A stretch of 64,000 bases of DNA from positions 1,695,486 to 1,759,485 of the forward strand of contig NZ_CP019434.1 of the NCBI RefSeq assembly GCF_001975725.1, given 5' to 3'. The notes beneath the pieces are model-generated. The model searched no databases. It was not told the DNA's origin and saw nothing but the letters and a program-made list of their open reading frames with translations. Origin of the DNA: Acidihalobacter ferrooxydans. GTDB lineage: Bacteria; Pseudomonadota; Gammaproteobacteria; DSM-5130; Acidihalobacteraceae. Shown piece by piece: positions 40,418 to 48,583 of this stretch (position 1 is its first letter; every line of letters begins with the position of its first letter). The translations under genes and the position numbers were made by a program.

Positions 40418-41086
40418 TCATTCCCGCCGCAGCACACGTTCGACCAGCGCGTCGAACCAGGGATTGCTGCGAAAGCTGCTGCGTACCGCTTCCTGGGTGT
40501 ACTCGTCGCGGATCCAGTCGCTCAGCTCGATGCCGGATTTTTCGCGCGCGGCGAGATAGCATTCGAAGAAGTGGTCGAGCAGGCCGGTACGGGCGTAACG
40601 GTAGTGCCAGTATGGCCAGAGCTTGAGCTGGTCGGTCTGTTCGATCGGCACATGCTCGACCCAGTGCAGATAGAGTGTGGACATGAAGCCGGCGCGGTCG
40701 GCCCCCGCCATGCAGTGAAACAGTGCGGGGTACTCGATGGTTTCGAGCAGATGTTTGGTTTCGAGGAGGACTTCGCGGCTATGCGTGCCGCGGGAAAACA
40801 GGCGTAGATCGATGTGGCGGACGTTTTCGCGCGCGCACAGTTCCCGTTCGAGTTCGAGCGTGGGTGTGTCAACGGGGCCGCGTAGATTGATGACGGTACG
40901 CAGTCCGTAACGGCGTATGCGGTCGACCAGAATCCAGGGTGGCAATTGCCCTGAGCGGTAGGCCTGACGACCGACCGGGTGAAAATTAATCGTGAGCAGC
41001 AGGCGCAACCAGCCGTGTTCATGCACCAGCGCGTGCCAGTAAGCCCAGGCGCGTTGCCGGGCAGTGAGTGTGGTGCGCTTTGACAT
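40418..41086 (-). CDS. protein tyrosine/dual-specificity phosphatase-like protein
   Basis: The 222-residue protein has the phosphatase P-loop HCMAGADRAG (HCx5R) and an upstream YGLRTVINLRG segment typical of the DSP/SIW14-like family. The Asp general acid could be in the LFSRGTHS or IDLRLFSRG region but is not certain. The last 80 residues are helical and variable. It is divergent from the Nudix gene. Protein, phosphoinositide or lipid-phosphate substrates are all possible. Confidence 0.8.
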   Translation of the reverse strand: MSKRTTLTARQRAWAYWHALVHEHGWLRLLLTINFHPVGRQAYRSGQLPPWILVDRIRRYGLRTVINLRGPVDTPTLELERELCARENVRHIDLRLFSRGTHSREVLLETKHLLETIEYPALFHCMAGADRAGFMSTLYLHWVEHVPIEQTDQLKLWPYWHYRYARTGLLDHFFECYLAAREKSGIELSDWIRDEYTQEAVRSSFRSNPWFDALVERVLRRE

Positions 41087-41176
41087 CGGTTGATTGGAAG
41101 TGACGTAGAAGTGTTCGGAAAGGATTTAAAAGAGATTTAAGTGTACGCGAAACGTGTAACGATACGGGAGAGCGCG

Positions 41177-41767
41177 ATGAAGTGGGAAGTGATGCAGGAG
41201 GAATTGTGTTTCCAGGGCTTCTATCGGCTGAAGCGCTATCAGGTCCGGCACGCGCTGTTCGAAGGAGGCATGGGCGCGCCGATCAGGCGCGAACTGCTGC
41301 TGCGCGGCAACGCCGCCGGGGTATTGCCGTATGACCCGGTGCGTGATGCGGTTGTGCTGGTCGAGCAGTTTCGCATCGGCGCGATGAATTCGCCGCACGG
41401 TCCCTGGTTGACGGAAATCGTCGCCGGCCTGATGGAGCCCGGCGAGCAACCAGAGGACGTCGTGCGGCGCGAAGCGGTGGAAGAGGCCGGCTGTCAACTG
41501 CGCGAACTGGAACACATCAGCACGTACTACTCCAGCCCCGGTGGCAGCGACGAGCGCGTCAGCCTGTTCGTCGGTTGCGTCGACAGCGAAGGCATGGGCG
41601 GCATCCACGGTCTGGCCGAGGAGGGCGAGAACATCCGGGTCAGTGTGCGCGCGGCCGAGGAGGCGTTTGCGCAGATGGCCGGCGGGCTGATCGACAATGC
41701 AATGACCATCATCGCCTTGCAATGGCTGCAACTGCACCGCGAACGTCTGCGCGGTCTCTGGCGTTGA
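41177..41767 (+). CDS. nudF: Nudix hydrolase, ADP-ribose pyrophosphatase-like
   Basis: The 196-residue enzyme has a full Nudix box, GLMEPGEQPEDVV followed by RREAVEEAG, the preceding LVEQFRIGAMN and the TYYSSPGGSDERVSLF segment found in ADP-ribose pyrophosphatases. It hydrolyses ADP-ribose to AMP and ribose-5-phosphate. ATG 41177 has GGGAG six bases upstream; a longer frame from 41141 lacks one. Confidence 0.9.
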   Translation: MKWEVMQEELCFQGFYRLKRYQVRHALFEGGMGAPIRRELLLRGNAAGVLPYDPVRDAVVLVEQFRIGAMNSPHGPWLTEIVAGLMEPGEQPEDVVRREAVEEAGCQLRELEHISTYYSSPGGSDERVSLFVGCVDSEGMGGIHGLAEEGENIRVSVRAAEEAFAQMAGGLIDNAMTIIALQWLQLHRERLRGLWR

Positions 41768-41821
41768 GGCATCGCCCCGGAACAGCGGCGCGGTTCTGCG
41801 GTCAGATCGTGGGTGCGGCGG

Positions 41822-41988
41822 CGATTCCGGATATTTCATGACGACCGCCGACCTCGCGGGCATCCTGGCTCCACAAGGGAGATTTCCTCAGTCGGTCGTC
41901 ATCACCAATGCGCCTTCCCTTCGGAGATCCCTTGTGAAACCCCTATCCGGCGCGATAGCAACACATAGTCATGAAACATCCGGGCGCT
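41822..41988 (+). repeat. R1 element, copy D
   Basis: This full-length 167-bp copy, in the same orientation as copy C, has CCGGATATTTCATGACGACC at the left and GAAACATCCGGGC at the right, with the inner blocks CACAAGGGAGATTTC and GAGATCCCTTGTGAAA. The outermost bases of the termini have drifted. It occupies the gap between the Nudix gene and the 28-codon frame before hpnB. Confidence 0.8.
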
Positions 41989-42070
41989 GTTGTGCTATGC
42001 CCGAACGAAGAAACAATCTGTGAGTCAGCCGGGGTAAATCTGGAATCGAACGCAGGGGAGACGAACTAAG

Positions 42071-42157
42071 ATGAACGGATCGAAACTCTTGAGCGTGAAC
42101 TGCCGGTACGCGGGTTTCTGGCGCCTGTCGGGTCATGCCGGGGGCTGGGTCAGATGA
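42071..42157 (+). CDS. possible 28-residue leader peptide overlapping hpnB
   Basis: ATG 42071 opens 28 codons (MNGSKLLSVNCRYAGFWRLS, then SGHAGGWVR after the overlap of one residue) and ends in a TGA that overlaps the ATG of the glycosyltransferase gene (ATGA). GGGGAG lies 11 bases before it, whereas the glycosyltransferase has only a weak ribosome site. It may act through translational coupling. No homology is recognised, so this could be a chance frame. Confidence 0.3.
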   Translation: MNGSKLLSVNCRYAGFWRLSGHAGGWVR

Positions 42158-43263
42158 TCTGGACACTTACCGCCCTCGCCGCGTGCCTGATCTGGTTTGG
42201 CGTGCTGGTTCTGCCGTGGCAAGCCTGGCGGGTGCGCGAGGTGTTCGATGCGGAGCAGGAAGTTGGCAGCACGCGTGATTTCGCTGATGTCACCGTATTG
42301 ATTCCTGCACGCGACGAGGCGCATGTCATCGCGCACACGCTTGCCGCTCTGCACGCGCAGGGCGAAAATCTGCGCGTGCTTGTCATAGACGACGCATCCG
42401 GTGACGACACCGCCGCCATCGCGCGTCAGGCAGGTGCCGAAACGCTCGCCGCTGGCACCTTGCCGCCCGGATGGGCGGGCAAGCTCTGGGCTCTTGAGCA
42501 GGGTCGTCGCAGCGTGGAGACCCCCCTGGTGCTGCTGCTCGATGCCGATATTGCGCTGCAACCCGGTGCGCTGGCCGGTCTGCGCCGCAAGCTGCGGGAG
42601 GAAAAATTACAGCTCGTTTCACTCATGGCCGAGCTTCGGATGCACAGCTTCTGGGAGCGCTTATTGATGCCGGCGTTCGTGTATTTTTTCAAATTGCTGT
42701 ACCCGTTCCGACTGGCCAACAATCCGCGCAGCCGCTTCGCGGCCGCAGCGGGGGGCTGCATCCTGTTGGATACCGCAATGCTGGAGCGCATCGGCGGCTT
42801 CGCGTGCCTGCGCGATGCATTGATCGACGACTGCACCCTGGCGGCGCGGGTCAAACAAGCCGGTGGCCGCAGCTGGCTCGGCCTCAGCCATGCCGCACGC
42901 AGCCAGCGTGCCTACGACGATCTGGGCAGTATCTGGGCCATGGTCGCCCGGACGGCATTCACCCAGCTGCACTATTCCGCAGCGCTGCTGCTGGTGTGCA
43001 GCGTGCTCATGGTGGCTGCATTCTGGTTCCCGCTGCTTGCGTTGGCCGGTCCGCCGTTGGCGCGCGCCCTTGGCGCCGCCGCATTGCTGGCGATGTTTGC
43101 GGCCTATTGGCCGACGCTACGCTATTACCGCCGGGCTCCGGCCTGGACGCTGATGTTGCCGGTGATCGGCACGCTGTACCTGGCCATGACCTGGAGTTCA
43201 GCGCTGCGCTACTGGCGCGGCGAACGTTCGCGCTGGAAGGGGCGGGTCTACCGGCGCACCTGA
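42154..43263 (+). CDS. hpnB: hopanoid-associated glycosyltransferase HpnB-like
   Basis: The 369-residue membrane-bound GT2 protein has an N-terminal helix (IWTLTALAACLIWFGVLVLP), the nucleotide-sugar fold with VTVLIPARDEAHVI, VLVIDDASGDDT, the metal DxD in LLLDADIALQPG, the segment PPGWAGKLWALEQG that marks HpnB, and three to four C-terminal helices. HpnB proteins go with hopanoid biosynthesis. A partner GT gene follows, but no squalene-hopene cyclase is in the window, so the call rests on sequence style alone. Confidence 0.75.
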   Translation: MIWTLTALAACLIWFGVLVLPWQAWRVREVFDAEQEVGSTRDFADVTVLIPARDEAHVIAHTLAALHAQGENLRVLVIDDASGDDTAAIARQAGAETLAAGTLPPGWAGKLWALEQGRRSVETPLVLLLDADIALQPGALAGLRRKLREEKLQLVSLMAELRMHSFWERLLMPAFVYFFKLLYPFRLANNPRSRFAAAAGGCILLDTAMLERIGGFACLRDALIDDCTLAARVKQAGGRSWLGLSHAARSQRAYDDLGSIWAMVARTAFTQLHYSAALLLVCSVLMVAAFWFPLLALAGPPLARALGAAALLAMFAAYWPTLRYYRRAPAWTLMLPVIGTLYLAMTWSSALRYWRGERSRWKGRVYRRT

Positions 43264-43321
43264 TACAGCGTTTTTCCAGGCCCGACAAACTACTGGGCGA
43301 ACCACAGCCTTTTAAGAGGAT

Positions 43322-44422
43322 ATGTTGTCTGTGAAGTATCTATTTGCCGTACACGATTGGGGGCTGGGCCATGCGACCCGTGATCTGTTGCTGATCCGCG
43401 CCCTGCTCGACGCCGATCATGAAGTGACCGTGCTGACGACCGGCCGTGCGCTGGTTCTGTTGCGCCAGGAACTGGGCGAACGGTGCCGCTATATCGATTA
43501 TCCCGACATCCCCAAGCCATTGGGGCGCTCCGCGTTCGGCTTCTACGTGCGCATGACCCTCAGCATGCCTGCGGTGCTGCGCCGCTTCCGCCTGGAGCGC
43601 GCGTACACGCGACGGCTTTGCCGCGAACAGAATTTTGATTGCGTGATCTCCGACAGCCGGATGGGCGTGGTCTCCACGCAGGTGCCGAGCTATTACATCT
43701 TCCATTCTCTGCGTCAGATCATGCCGCGTCCCTTGCGTGCGTTGAGCCGCGCTGTGGAGCGCAACCAACAGCGCCTGCTGAGCAGCGCACGGCTCGTGCT
43801 GGTGCCTGACGAAGAGGCCGACGGCGGCATTGCCGGGGCATTGTGTCATGACACGGACTGCGACTGGAGCGGTCGCATCGCCTACCTCGGTATCTTGTCC
43901 GGGGTGGCCGCGCAGGATGTCGAGACGGATGTCGACGTATTCGTGAGCATCTCGGGCGCGGAACCGCAGCGGGGTTATTTCGAAGAAAAAATCCTCGCCC
44001 AGGTAGCCGGGCTGGCTCCGCGGCGCGTTGTGGTCACACTCGGGCGGCCCGATCTGCCATACCGCTGCTGGGAGCATGGCGGCGCGACCGTGCACACCTA
44101 CCTGGACCGCTTGCAACAACAGGCGCTGCTCAATCGCGCGCGCCTAGTGGTCACGCGTTCAGGCTACACCACGTTGATGGAATTGGCGGAACTGGGCAAA
44201 CGCGCCTTGCTGGTGCCGACAGTGGGCCAGAGCGAACAGGAATATCTGGCCGATTACCACCACGAGCGCGGACATGCGCACGCCGTGCGTCAACCGCAGT
44301 TGCAACTCGACCGCGACGTGCCGTTGGCAGAGCGCACGGCAGGTTTGCCGCGGGTGCACCCGACGCGCGAGTCGATCCGTCGTTTTCTCGACATTGTGAC
44401 CGCCACCACGGGCGGTGCTTGA
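43322..44422 (+). CDS. MurG-like glycosyltransferase family protein
   Basis: The 366-residue protein has a GT-B layout: an N-terminal FAVHDWGLGHATRDLLLIRA like the start of MurG/MGDG-synthase-type enzymes, and a C-terminal donor site with ARLVVTRSGYTTLMELAELG and LLVPTVGQSEQEYLA. ATG 43322 lies one base after AGAGGA; GTG 43331, ten bases after it, gives MKYLFAVHDWG and may be the true start. It follows the HpnB-like gene by 58 bases, and the two may act on one glycolipid. Confidence 0.75.
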   Translation: MLSVKYLFAVHDWGLGHATRDLLLIRALLDADHEVTVLTTGRALVLLRQELGERCRYIDYPDIPKPLGRSAFGFYVRMTLSMPAVLRRFRLERAYTRRLCREQNFDCVISDSRMGVVSTQVPSYYIFHSLRQIMPRPLRALSRAVERNQQRLLSSARLVLVPDEEADGGIAGALCHDTDCDWSGRIAYLGILSGVAAQDVETDVDVFVSISGAEPQRGYFEEKILAQVAGLAPRRVVVTLGRPDLPYRCWEHGGATVHTYLDRLQQQALLNRARLVVTRSGYTTLMELAELGKRALLVPTVGQSEQEYLADYHHERGHAHAVRQPQLQLDRDVPLAERTAGLPRVHPTRESIRRFLDIVTATTGGA

Positions 44423-44471
44423 ATCGGATGCGCGAACCGCCGTTCGCCAGCGCCGGGCATGTTGATTTCGA

Positions 44472-44864
44472 TCATGTCGTCTGCTCCTGCTCCTGTATCC
44501 GGGCGGCAGTTCGTACCGCGTGCGCCGGGTGTTCCTCGCCCAGACGCGCGAGTGCGTGTTCGGCCCCGGCGACAGGCAACATGGCGCGCAGCGCGCGGAC
44601 GATTTCGAGCCCCTGAATCACATCGCCGGGCCAGACCAGCGCGCAGTGCAGCAATGCCGCGCAGGCGGCGGTTTCGCGGCGCTTGCCGAGGGCGATGATG
44701 GCGCCCATGCGCACTTCGGAATGCGGGTGTCCCAGTGCGTGAATCAGCCTCTCGGCATAGGGAATGTCGCGCTCCCAGGCATCGGGGTCGAGGCCGCATC
44801 GCACGCACTGTCGCGCATTGTCCGGCAGCCTCGTGAAGCAGCGGGGGCAGAACTGCGCGTTCAT
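44472..44864 (-). CDS. small zinc-ribbon/HEAT-repeat protein
   Basis: The 130-residue protein begins with a CxxC-CxxC zinc ribbon (FCPRCFTRLPDNARQCVRCG), followed by helical HEAT-like repeats (HPHSEVRMGAIIALGKRRET). No enzyme motif is seen. A scaffold or adaptor role is possible; it sits after DUF190 in the same direction. The name of the family is not certain. Confidence 0.6.
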   Translation of the reverse strand: MNAQFCPRCFTRLPDNARQCVRCGLDPDAWERDIPYAERLIHALGHPHSEVRMGAIIALGKRRETAACAALLHCALVWPGDVIQGLEIVRALRAMLPVAGAEHALARLGEEHPAHAVRTAARIQEQEQTT

Positions 44865-44873
44865 GGCCCGTGG

Positions 44874-45194
44874 TCACGAATCGGCGAGTTGCGCCTCCCA
44901 GCAGATGATGTGCTTGGCGGGAACGAGTTCGCGCAGTTGTGGCAGAACGCGATCGATGATTTCGGGATCGTCGAACACTTCCAATACCAGCGGTAAATGC
45001 ACGTTCAGGCGCAGCAGGTCGTCGGCCTGAACCACGCCGTGCGCGCCGAATCCCGCCACGCCGCGAAACACGCTGGCGCCGCGTATCTTGTGCTCGTCGT
45101 GCAGCAGGTGGAACAGTTCTTTCATCAGATTGTGGTGAGAAGGCGTCTTTTCACCTTCTTTGAAGTAGATGCGAACGAGTTTGACCGTGGACAT
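44874..45194 (-). CDS. DUF190 family protein
   Basis: The 106-residue protein has the DUF190 pattern (VRIYFKEGEK at the start, HDEHKIRGASVFRGVAGFG, PLVLEVFDDPEIIDRVLPQL). The fold is ferredoxin-like and related to PII, and the gene usually accompanies crcB. Here crcB lies 3 bases upstream in the same direction, so it may sense or modulate fluoride export. It continues the leftward operon that begins with the Ehr-like complex. Confidence 0.85.
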   Translation of the reverse strand: MSTVKLVRIYFKEGEKTPSHHNLMKELFHLLHDEHKIRGASVFRGVAGFGAHGVVQADDLLRLNVHLPLVLEVFDDPEIIDRVLPQLRELVPAKHIICWEAQLADS

Positions 45195-45197
45195 GAT

Positions 45198-45581
45198 TCA
45201 GACCCCCAGATTACGGGAAAGGAAGGCACCGAGCATGGCTGCAAAGAGTGACAGCACAACGGAGCCGCCGATGTACAGAACGCCTCGCAGCGCCTCACCG
45301 TTTTCAAACAAATTCATGGTCTCCAGCGAGAAAGTGGAGAAAGTGGTGTAAGCGCCGAGGCCGCCGGTCAGCAGGCCCGTACGCAGTTCGGGCGACAGAT
45401 TGATGCGATCGAGTGTTTCGAAGAACAGAAATCCCATGAGAAACGAACCCAGCACGTTGATCGATAGCGTCGCCCACGGGAATTCGCGGCCGAACAGCGT
45501 TTGCACGAGCAGGGTCTGGCCGTAACGCGCCCAGGCGCCGAGCGAGGCGAAAACGGCGATGGAAAGCAGGGTCAGAGGCAT
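45198..45581 (-). CDS. crcB: fluoride channel/exporter CrcB (Fluc)
   Basis: The 127-residue protein has four transmembrane segments and family motifs LGAWARYGQTLL, ATLSINVLGSFLMGFLF and GLLTGGLGAYTTFSTFS. CrcB passively exports fluoride as a dual-topology dimer. It lies 30 bases after the HyfB-like gene and is followed by DUF190. No fluoride riboswitch was seen directly upstream. Confidence 0.93.
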   Translation of the reverse strand: MPLTLLSIAVFASLGAWARYGQTLLVQTLFGREFPWATLSINVLGSFLMGFLFFETLDRINLSPELRTGLLTGGLGAYTTFSTFSLETMNLFENGEALRGVLYIGGSVVLSLFAAMLGAFLSRNLGV

Positions 45582-45611
45582 GGGTTCTCCTTGTGGTGGG
45601 TTGGCGAAGGT

Positions 45612-47609
45612 TCAATAGAAAAAGACGGTGGTGAAAATGGCTAGCAACAACAGGCCGATAATAGCCAGATAATCGTTCAAAAAGCCCGATTGCAGATGAC
45701 GGAAAATCTGCGCCAGTCGGGCGATCAGGCGCAGGATAGGGCGGAACAGCAGCGGCGTGAAGATGGCCGTCTGGGCATAGTCGAAACGCAGTGCCTGGAT
45801 AAAATACTGGCGGCTGCCATAGTCGCGCTGCGTCTCGGTGCTGGGACGGTAGACAAAGCCATAGAACACGCGCATCGCATTGGCAAAGGCGAGCGCGGTG
45901 GTCGCGTTGCGTTCGGTCACCGGCAGGCCGCCGCTCCATAAGGGCGCGCGGCGCAGCCCGCGCCGTGCGATGGCCCACCACACCGCTGCCAGCGCGGGCA
46001 GCGCCAGCAGCGGCCCGACGACCACCAGTATGGCTGGCGAGATGAAGGCAAAACCGCTGCTCAGCGGCACCAGCAAGGCACCGTGGGTCAGCGCCGGGGC
46101 CGCCTGGCCCAATCCTGCCGGCCAGGGATCGGCGCCCAGCCACGGCAGCAGCCAGACCAACGCCACCGCTAACCCCGGCACGGCCAGCCCGGTGATCAAT
46201 ACCGCCAGCCGGTAGCGTAGCGCGGGCCGGCCCACGCCATCACTGCGCGGGCCAAGCAGGCCCACGCCCAGCAGCTTGACGAAAGTAGCCAGCGCCAGGG
46301 CCGCAGTCAGCGCCACGCCGGCACCGGCCAGCGCCAGCGTGATGCGTGCGCCCTGTCCGTGCAGCGCGAAATCGTGAAAGATGGTCTGGAACAGATACCA
46401 CTCGCTGACGAAGCCGATGGTCGGCGGCATCGCGGCCAGACTCATGCCGGCGAACACCGCGCCGAGGCCCAGCGTCCAGGGTGCGCGGCGCAACAGCCCG
46501 CGCGGCGCGATGGCGTAGCTGCCGGTGGCCTGCTGCACCGCGTCAGCGGCGAACAGCAACGCGCCCTTGGCCAGCGCGTGACCGGCGAGGTGAATCATGC
46601 CGACCAGAAACGCCAGCCCGGCGAGCCGGGGCAAATCCTGGGCGTGAAACAGCAAGGCGGCACCCAGCGCCACCACTGCCAGCCCAGCGTTTTCGGCGGT
46701 GGAATAACCGAGCAGGCGACGCCAGTCGTTTTCTTGCAGGGCGAACAGCATGGCCAGAATGGCCGAGAGGACGCCGACGGCCACCAGGATTACGCCGAGG
46801 GCCAGCGCCACCGCGCCGCCGGGTGCCCAGTCGAGCAGGGCGCGGGCAAGCACGAACCAGGCCGCATTCAGGAACAGCCCGGAGAACAGCGCGCCAGTGC
46901 CGCCGCCGGCCTGCCCGTAGGCGCTCGGGAACCATTCATAAAACGGCAGCAGACCGAGCTTGGCGCCGCTGCCGACGACAAACAGCAGCCCGAGCAGCAG
47001 CGCCGGCCAGAAGTCGAGCGCATGGAAGCGCGCCGCGACGGCGGCGAAACCGGGATCAAACGCTCCCAACGCAGCCAGCGCCAGCAGCAAGGCCACGGCA
47101 CCGACTTCGAGCAGGCCGAGCATGAACAGCCCGGCGAGCCCGCCGGCGGCATCGCCACGGTCGGCCAACAGCATCAGCGCACCGCCCAGACTCATCGCCT
47201 CCCAGGCGATCAGCAGCGCGACGCCGTCCTGCAGACCAAACACGCCCAGCGCGCCGAGCAGCCCGACAGCGGCGCCGAATACCCAACGCCCGGCGCGCCC
47301 GGCCGGTGCCGGCGCGCCGCCCAGCGCCACGGCACAAGTCGCCGGCAGCGCGGCCCAGCCGATCAGCCACAGCGCCGCGACGTCCAGATGGAAACGCACC
47401 GGCATGCCACCGAGCGTGGACAGCATGGCCGTCCCGCTGCCACCCTGGGCGATCCCCAGCGCACTGCCCAGCATGCAGACGAGGCCGCCGCCGCTCAGCG
47501 CCGCGCGACCCAGGCGCGGGTCGAGTCCGGCCAGGGCAAACAGCGCGGCGCTACCCCACAGCCCGGCTGCGAGGGCGAAGCAGAGCATGGCCGCATCAGT
47601 CACCGGCAT
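45612..47609 (-). CDS. hyfB: HyfB/NuoL-like antiporter subunit of an Ehr-type complex
   Basis: The 665-residue membrane protein has about 16 hydrophobic segments and resembles HyfB/HycC, the NuoL-like proton-channel subunits of hydrogenase-4. Charged channel residues occur in AWEAMSLGGALMLLADRG, KLGLLPFYEWFPSAY and the segment LFALQENDWRRLLGYSTAEN. Start MPVTDAAMLCF is chosen because it overlaps the upstream small-subunit gene by 14 bases; the longer frame lies in that gene. It is the last gene of the complex before crcB. Confidence 0.85.
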   Translation of the reverse strand: MPVTDAAMLCFALAAGLWGSAALFALAGLDPRLGRAALSGGGLVCMLGSALGIAQGGSGTAMLSTLGGMPVRFHLDVAALWLIGWAALPATCAVALGGAPAPAGRAGRWVFGAAVGLLGALGVFGLQDGVALLIAWEAMSLGGALMLLADRGDAAGGLAGLFMLGLLEVGAVALLLALAALGAFDPGFAAVAARFHALDFWPALLLGLLFVVGSGAKLGLLPFYEWFPSAYGQAGGGTGALFSGLFLNAAWFVLARALLDWAPGGAVALALGVILVAVGVLSAILAMLFALQENDWRRLLGYSTAENAGLAVVALGAALLFHAQDLPRLAGLAFLVGMIHLAGHALAKGALLFAADAVQQATGSYAIAPRGLLRRAPWTLGLGAVFAGMSLAAMPPTIGFVSEWYLFQTIFHDFALHGQGARITLALAGAGVALTAALALATFVKLLGVGLLGPRSDGVGRPALRYRLAVLITGLAVPGLAVALVWLLPWLGADPWPAGLGQAAPALTHGALLVPLSSGFAFISPAILVVVGPLLALPALAAVWWAIARRGLRRAPLWSGGLPVTERNATTALAFANAMRVFYGFVYRPSTETQRDYGSRQYFIQALRFDYAQTAIFTPLLFRPILRLIARLAQIFRHLQSGFLNDYLAIIGLLLLAIFTTVFFY

Positions 47610-48390
47610 GGCCGTTCTCCTGAGCTGTCGCGCGTGGCGGACGACGTTCCAGCAACAACAACAAGGCATCGATGAAGGCGGCCGGATTCGGCGGACAACC
47701 GGGCAGCCACAGATCCACCGGCAGAAGGCCTTCCAGCCCCGCGTGACAGGCATAACCGCCGCCATTGTAGCCGCCGGTGGCGCAGGTGCCGGCGGCCATC
47801 ACCCAGCGCGGTTCAGGCATGGCGGCATAAGTCGCTTCGAGCGGCGCGCGCATGGCGCGGGTGACCGGACCGGTGACCAGCAGCAGGTCGGCGAAGCGCG
47901 GCGACGGGGTGAAGAAAATGCCGAGCCGGTGCAGATTGTAGAAGGGGTTGTTCAGCGTCTGGATCTCGGATTCGCAACCGTTGCAGGAACCGGCGTCGAC
48001 ATGACGCACATGCAGGCTGCGGCCGAAGGCGCGTTCAATGGCGTGGCGCACCTGCGTTTCGCGCGACGCGGGCCATCCGCGCAGAGCGTTGCGGTCGCGG
48101 GTGCCGAAGGCCCAGTCGTGGGTGGCTTCGAGCGCGCCTTCGGGGCAGACCTCGATGCACAGCTGGCAGGTGATGCAGCGGGCATAGTCGAGGCTTGCGT
48201 TGCCGTGCTCGTTCAGGCCCAGTGCCCCGCTGGGGCAGGTTTCGACGCAAGCGGTACAGGCCGGCGCGCAACGTTCAGCGTGCAGCCGTGGCATGCCGAG
48301 CACGCCTTCCTGCCCGGCCGGGCCATCGCGCAGTGGCCAGCGGGTCGTGGCGCGGCCGGCGCGCAGGCCGGTCAGTGTCCAGAACGGCAT
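47596..48390 (-). CDS. hyfI: NuoB/HyfI-like small subunit fused to a 2x[4Fe-4S] ferredoxin domain
   Basis: This 264-residue protein starts with two ferredoxin motifs (CAPACTACVETCP, residues 41-52, and CITCQLCIEVCP, residues 72-82) and ends with a hydrogenase-small-subunit/NuoB domain. The cluster cysteines of that domain are in AGSCNGCESE, AAGTCATGG and LPGCPPNP. In E. coli these are separate HyfH-like and HyfI subunits, so this is a fusion. ATG 48390 has GGAGG upstream. It should shuttle electrons to the N2-like cluster next to the large subunit. Confidence 0.82.
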   Translation of the reverse strand: MPFWTLTGLRAGRATTRWPLRDGPAGQEGVLGMPRLHAERCAPACTACVETCPSGALGLNEHGNASLDYARCITCQLCIEVCPEGALEATHDWAFGTRDRNALRGWPASRETQVRHAIERAFGRSLHVRHVDAGSCNGCESEIQTLNNPFYNLHRLGIFFTPSPRFADLLLVTGPVTRAMRAPLEATYAAMPEPRWVMAAGTCATGGYNGGGYACHAGLEGLLPVDLWLPGCPPNPAAFIDALLLLLERRPPRATAQENGHAGD

Positions 48391-48583
48391 GAATACCTCC
48401 ATAGGTGCAAGATCAGACCAGGGTGACGGCGCAGATTTGCTGGCGCGTCGCACCACGCCAGCAAAGCGGCAGGCGCCGATGCGGGCCTGCGATAGGCTGC
48501 CACTGCCGAGGCAAATCCATCACGGCAAAGTGCGGAACCAACACGGAAATTGGCTATCAGACGGAAATGGATGGTCGAAAATC

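Noticed and set aside
46359-47675. Long plus-strand open frames (438 and 488 codons) opposite the HyfB-like gene
   Set aside because: They are Arg/Gln/Pro-rich antisense frames in very GC-rich DNA with no domain features; the minus-strand frame encodes a clear membrane protein.
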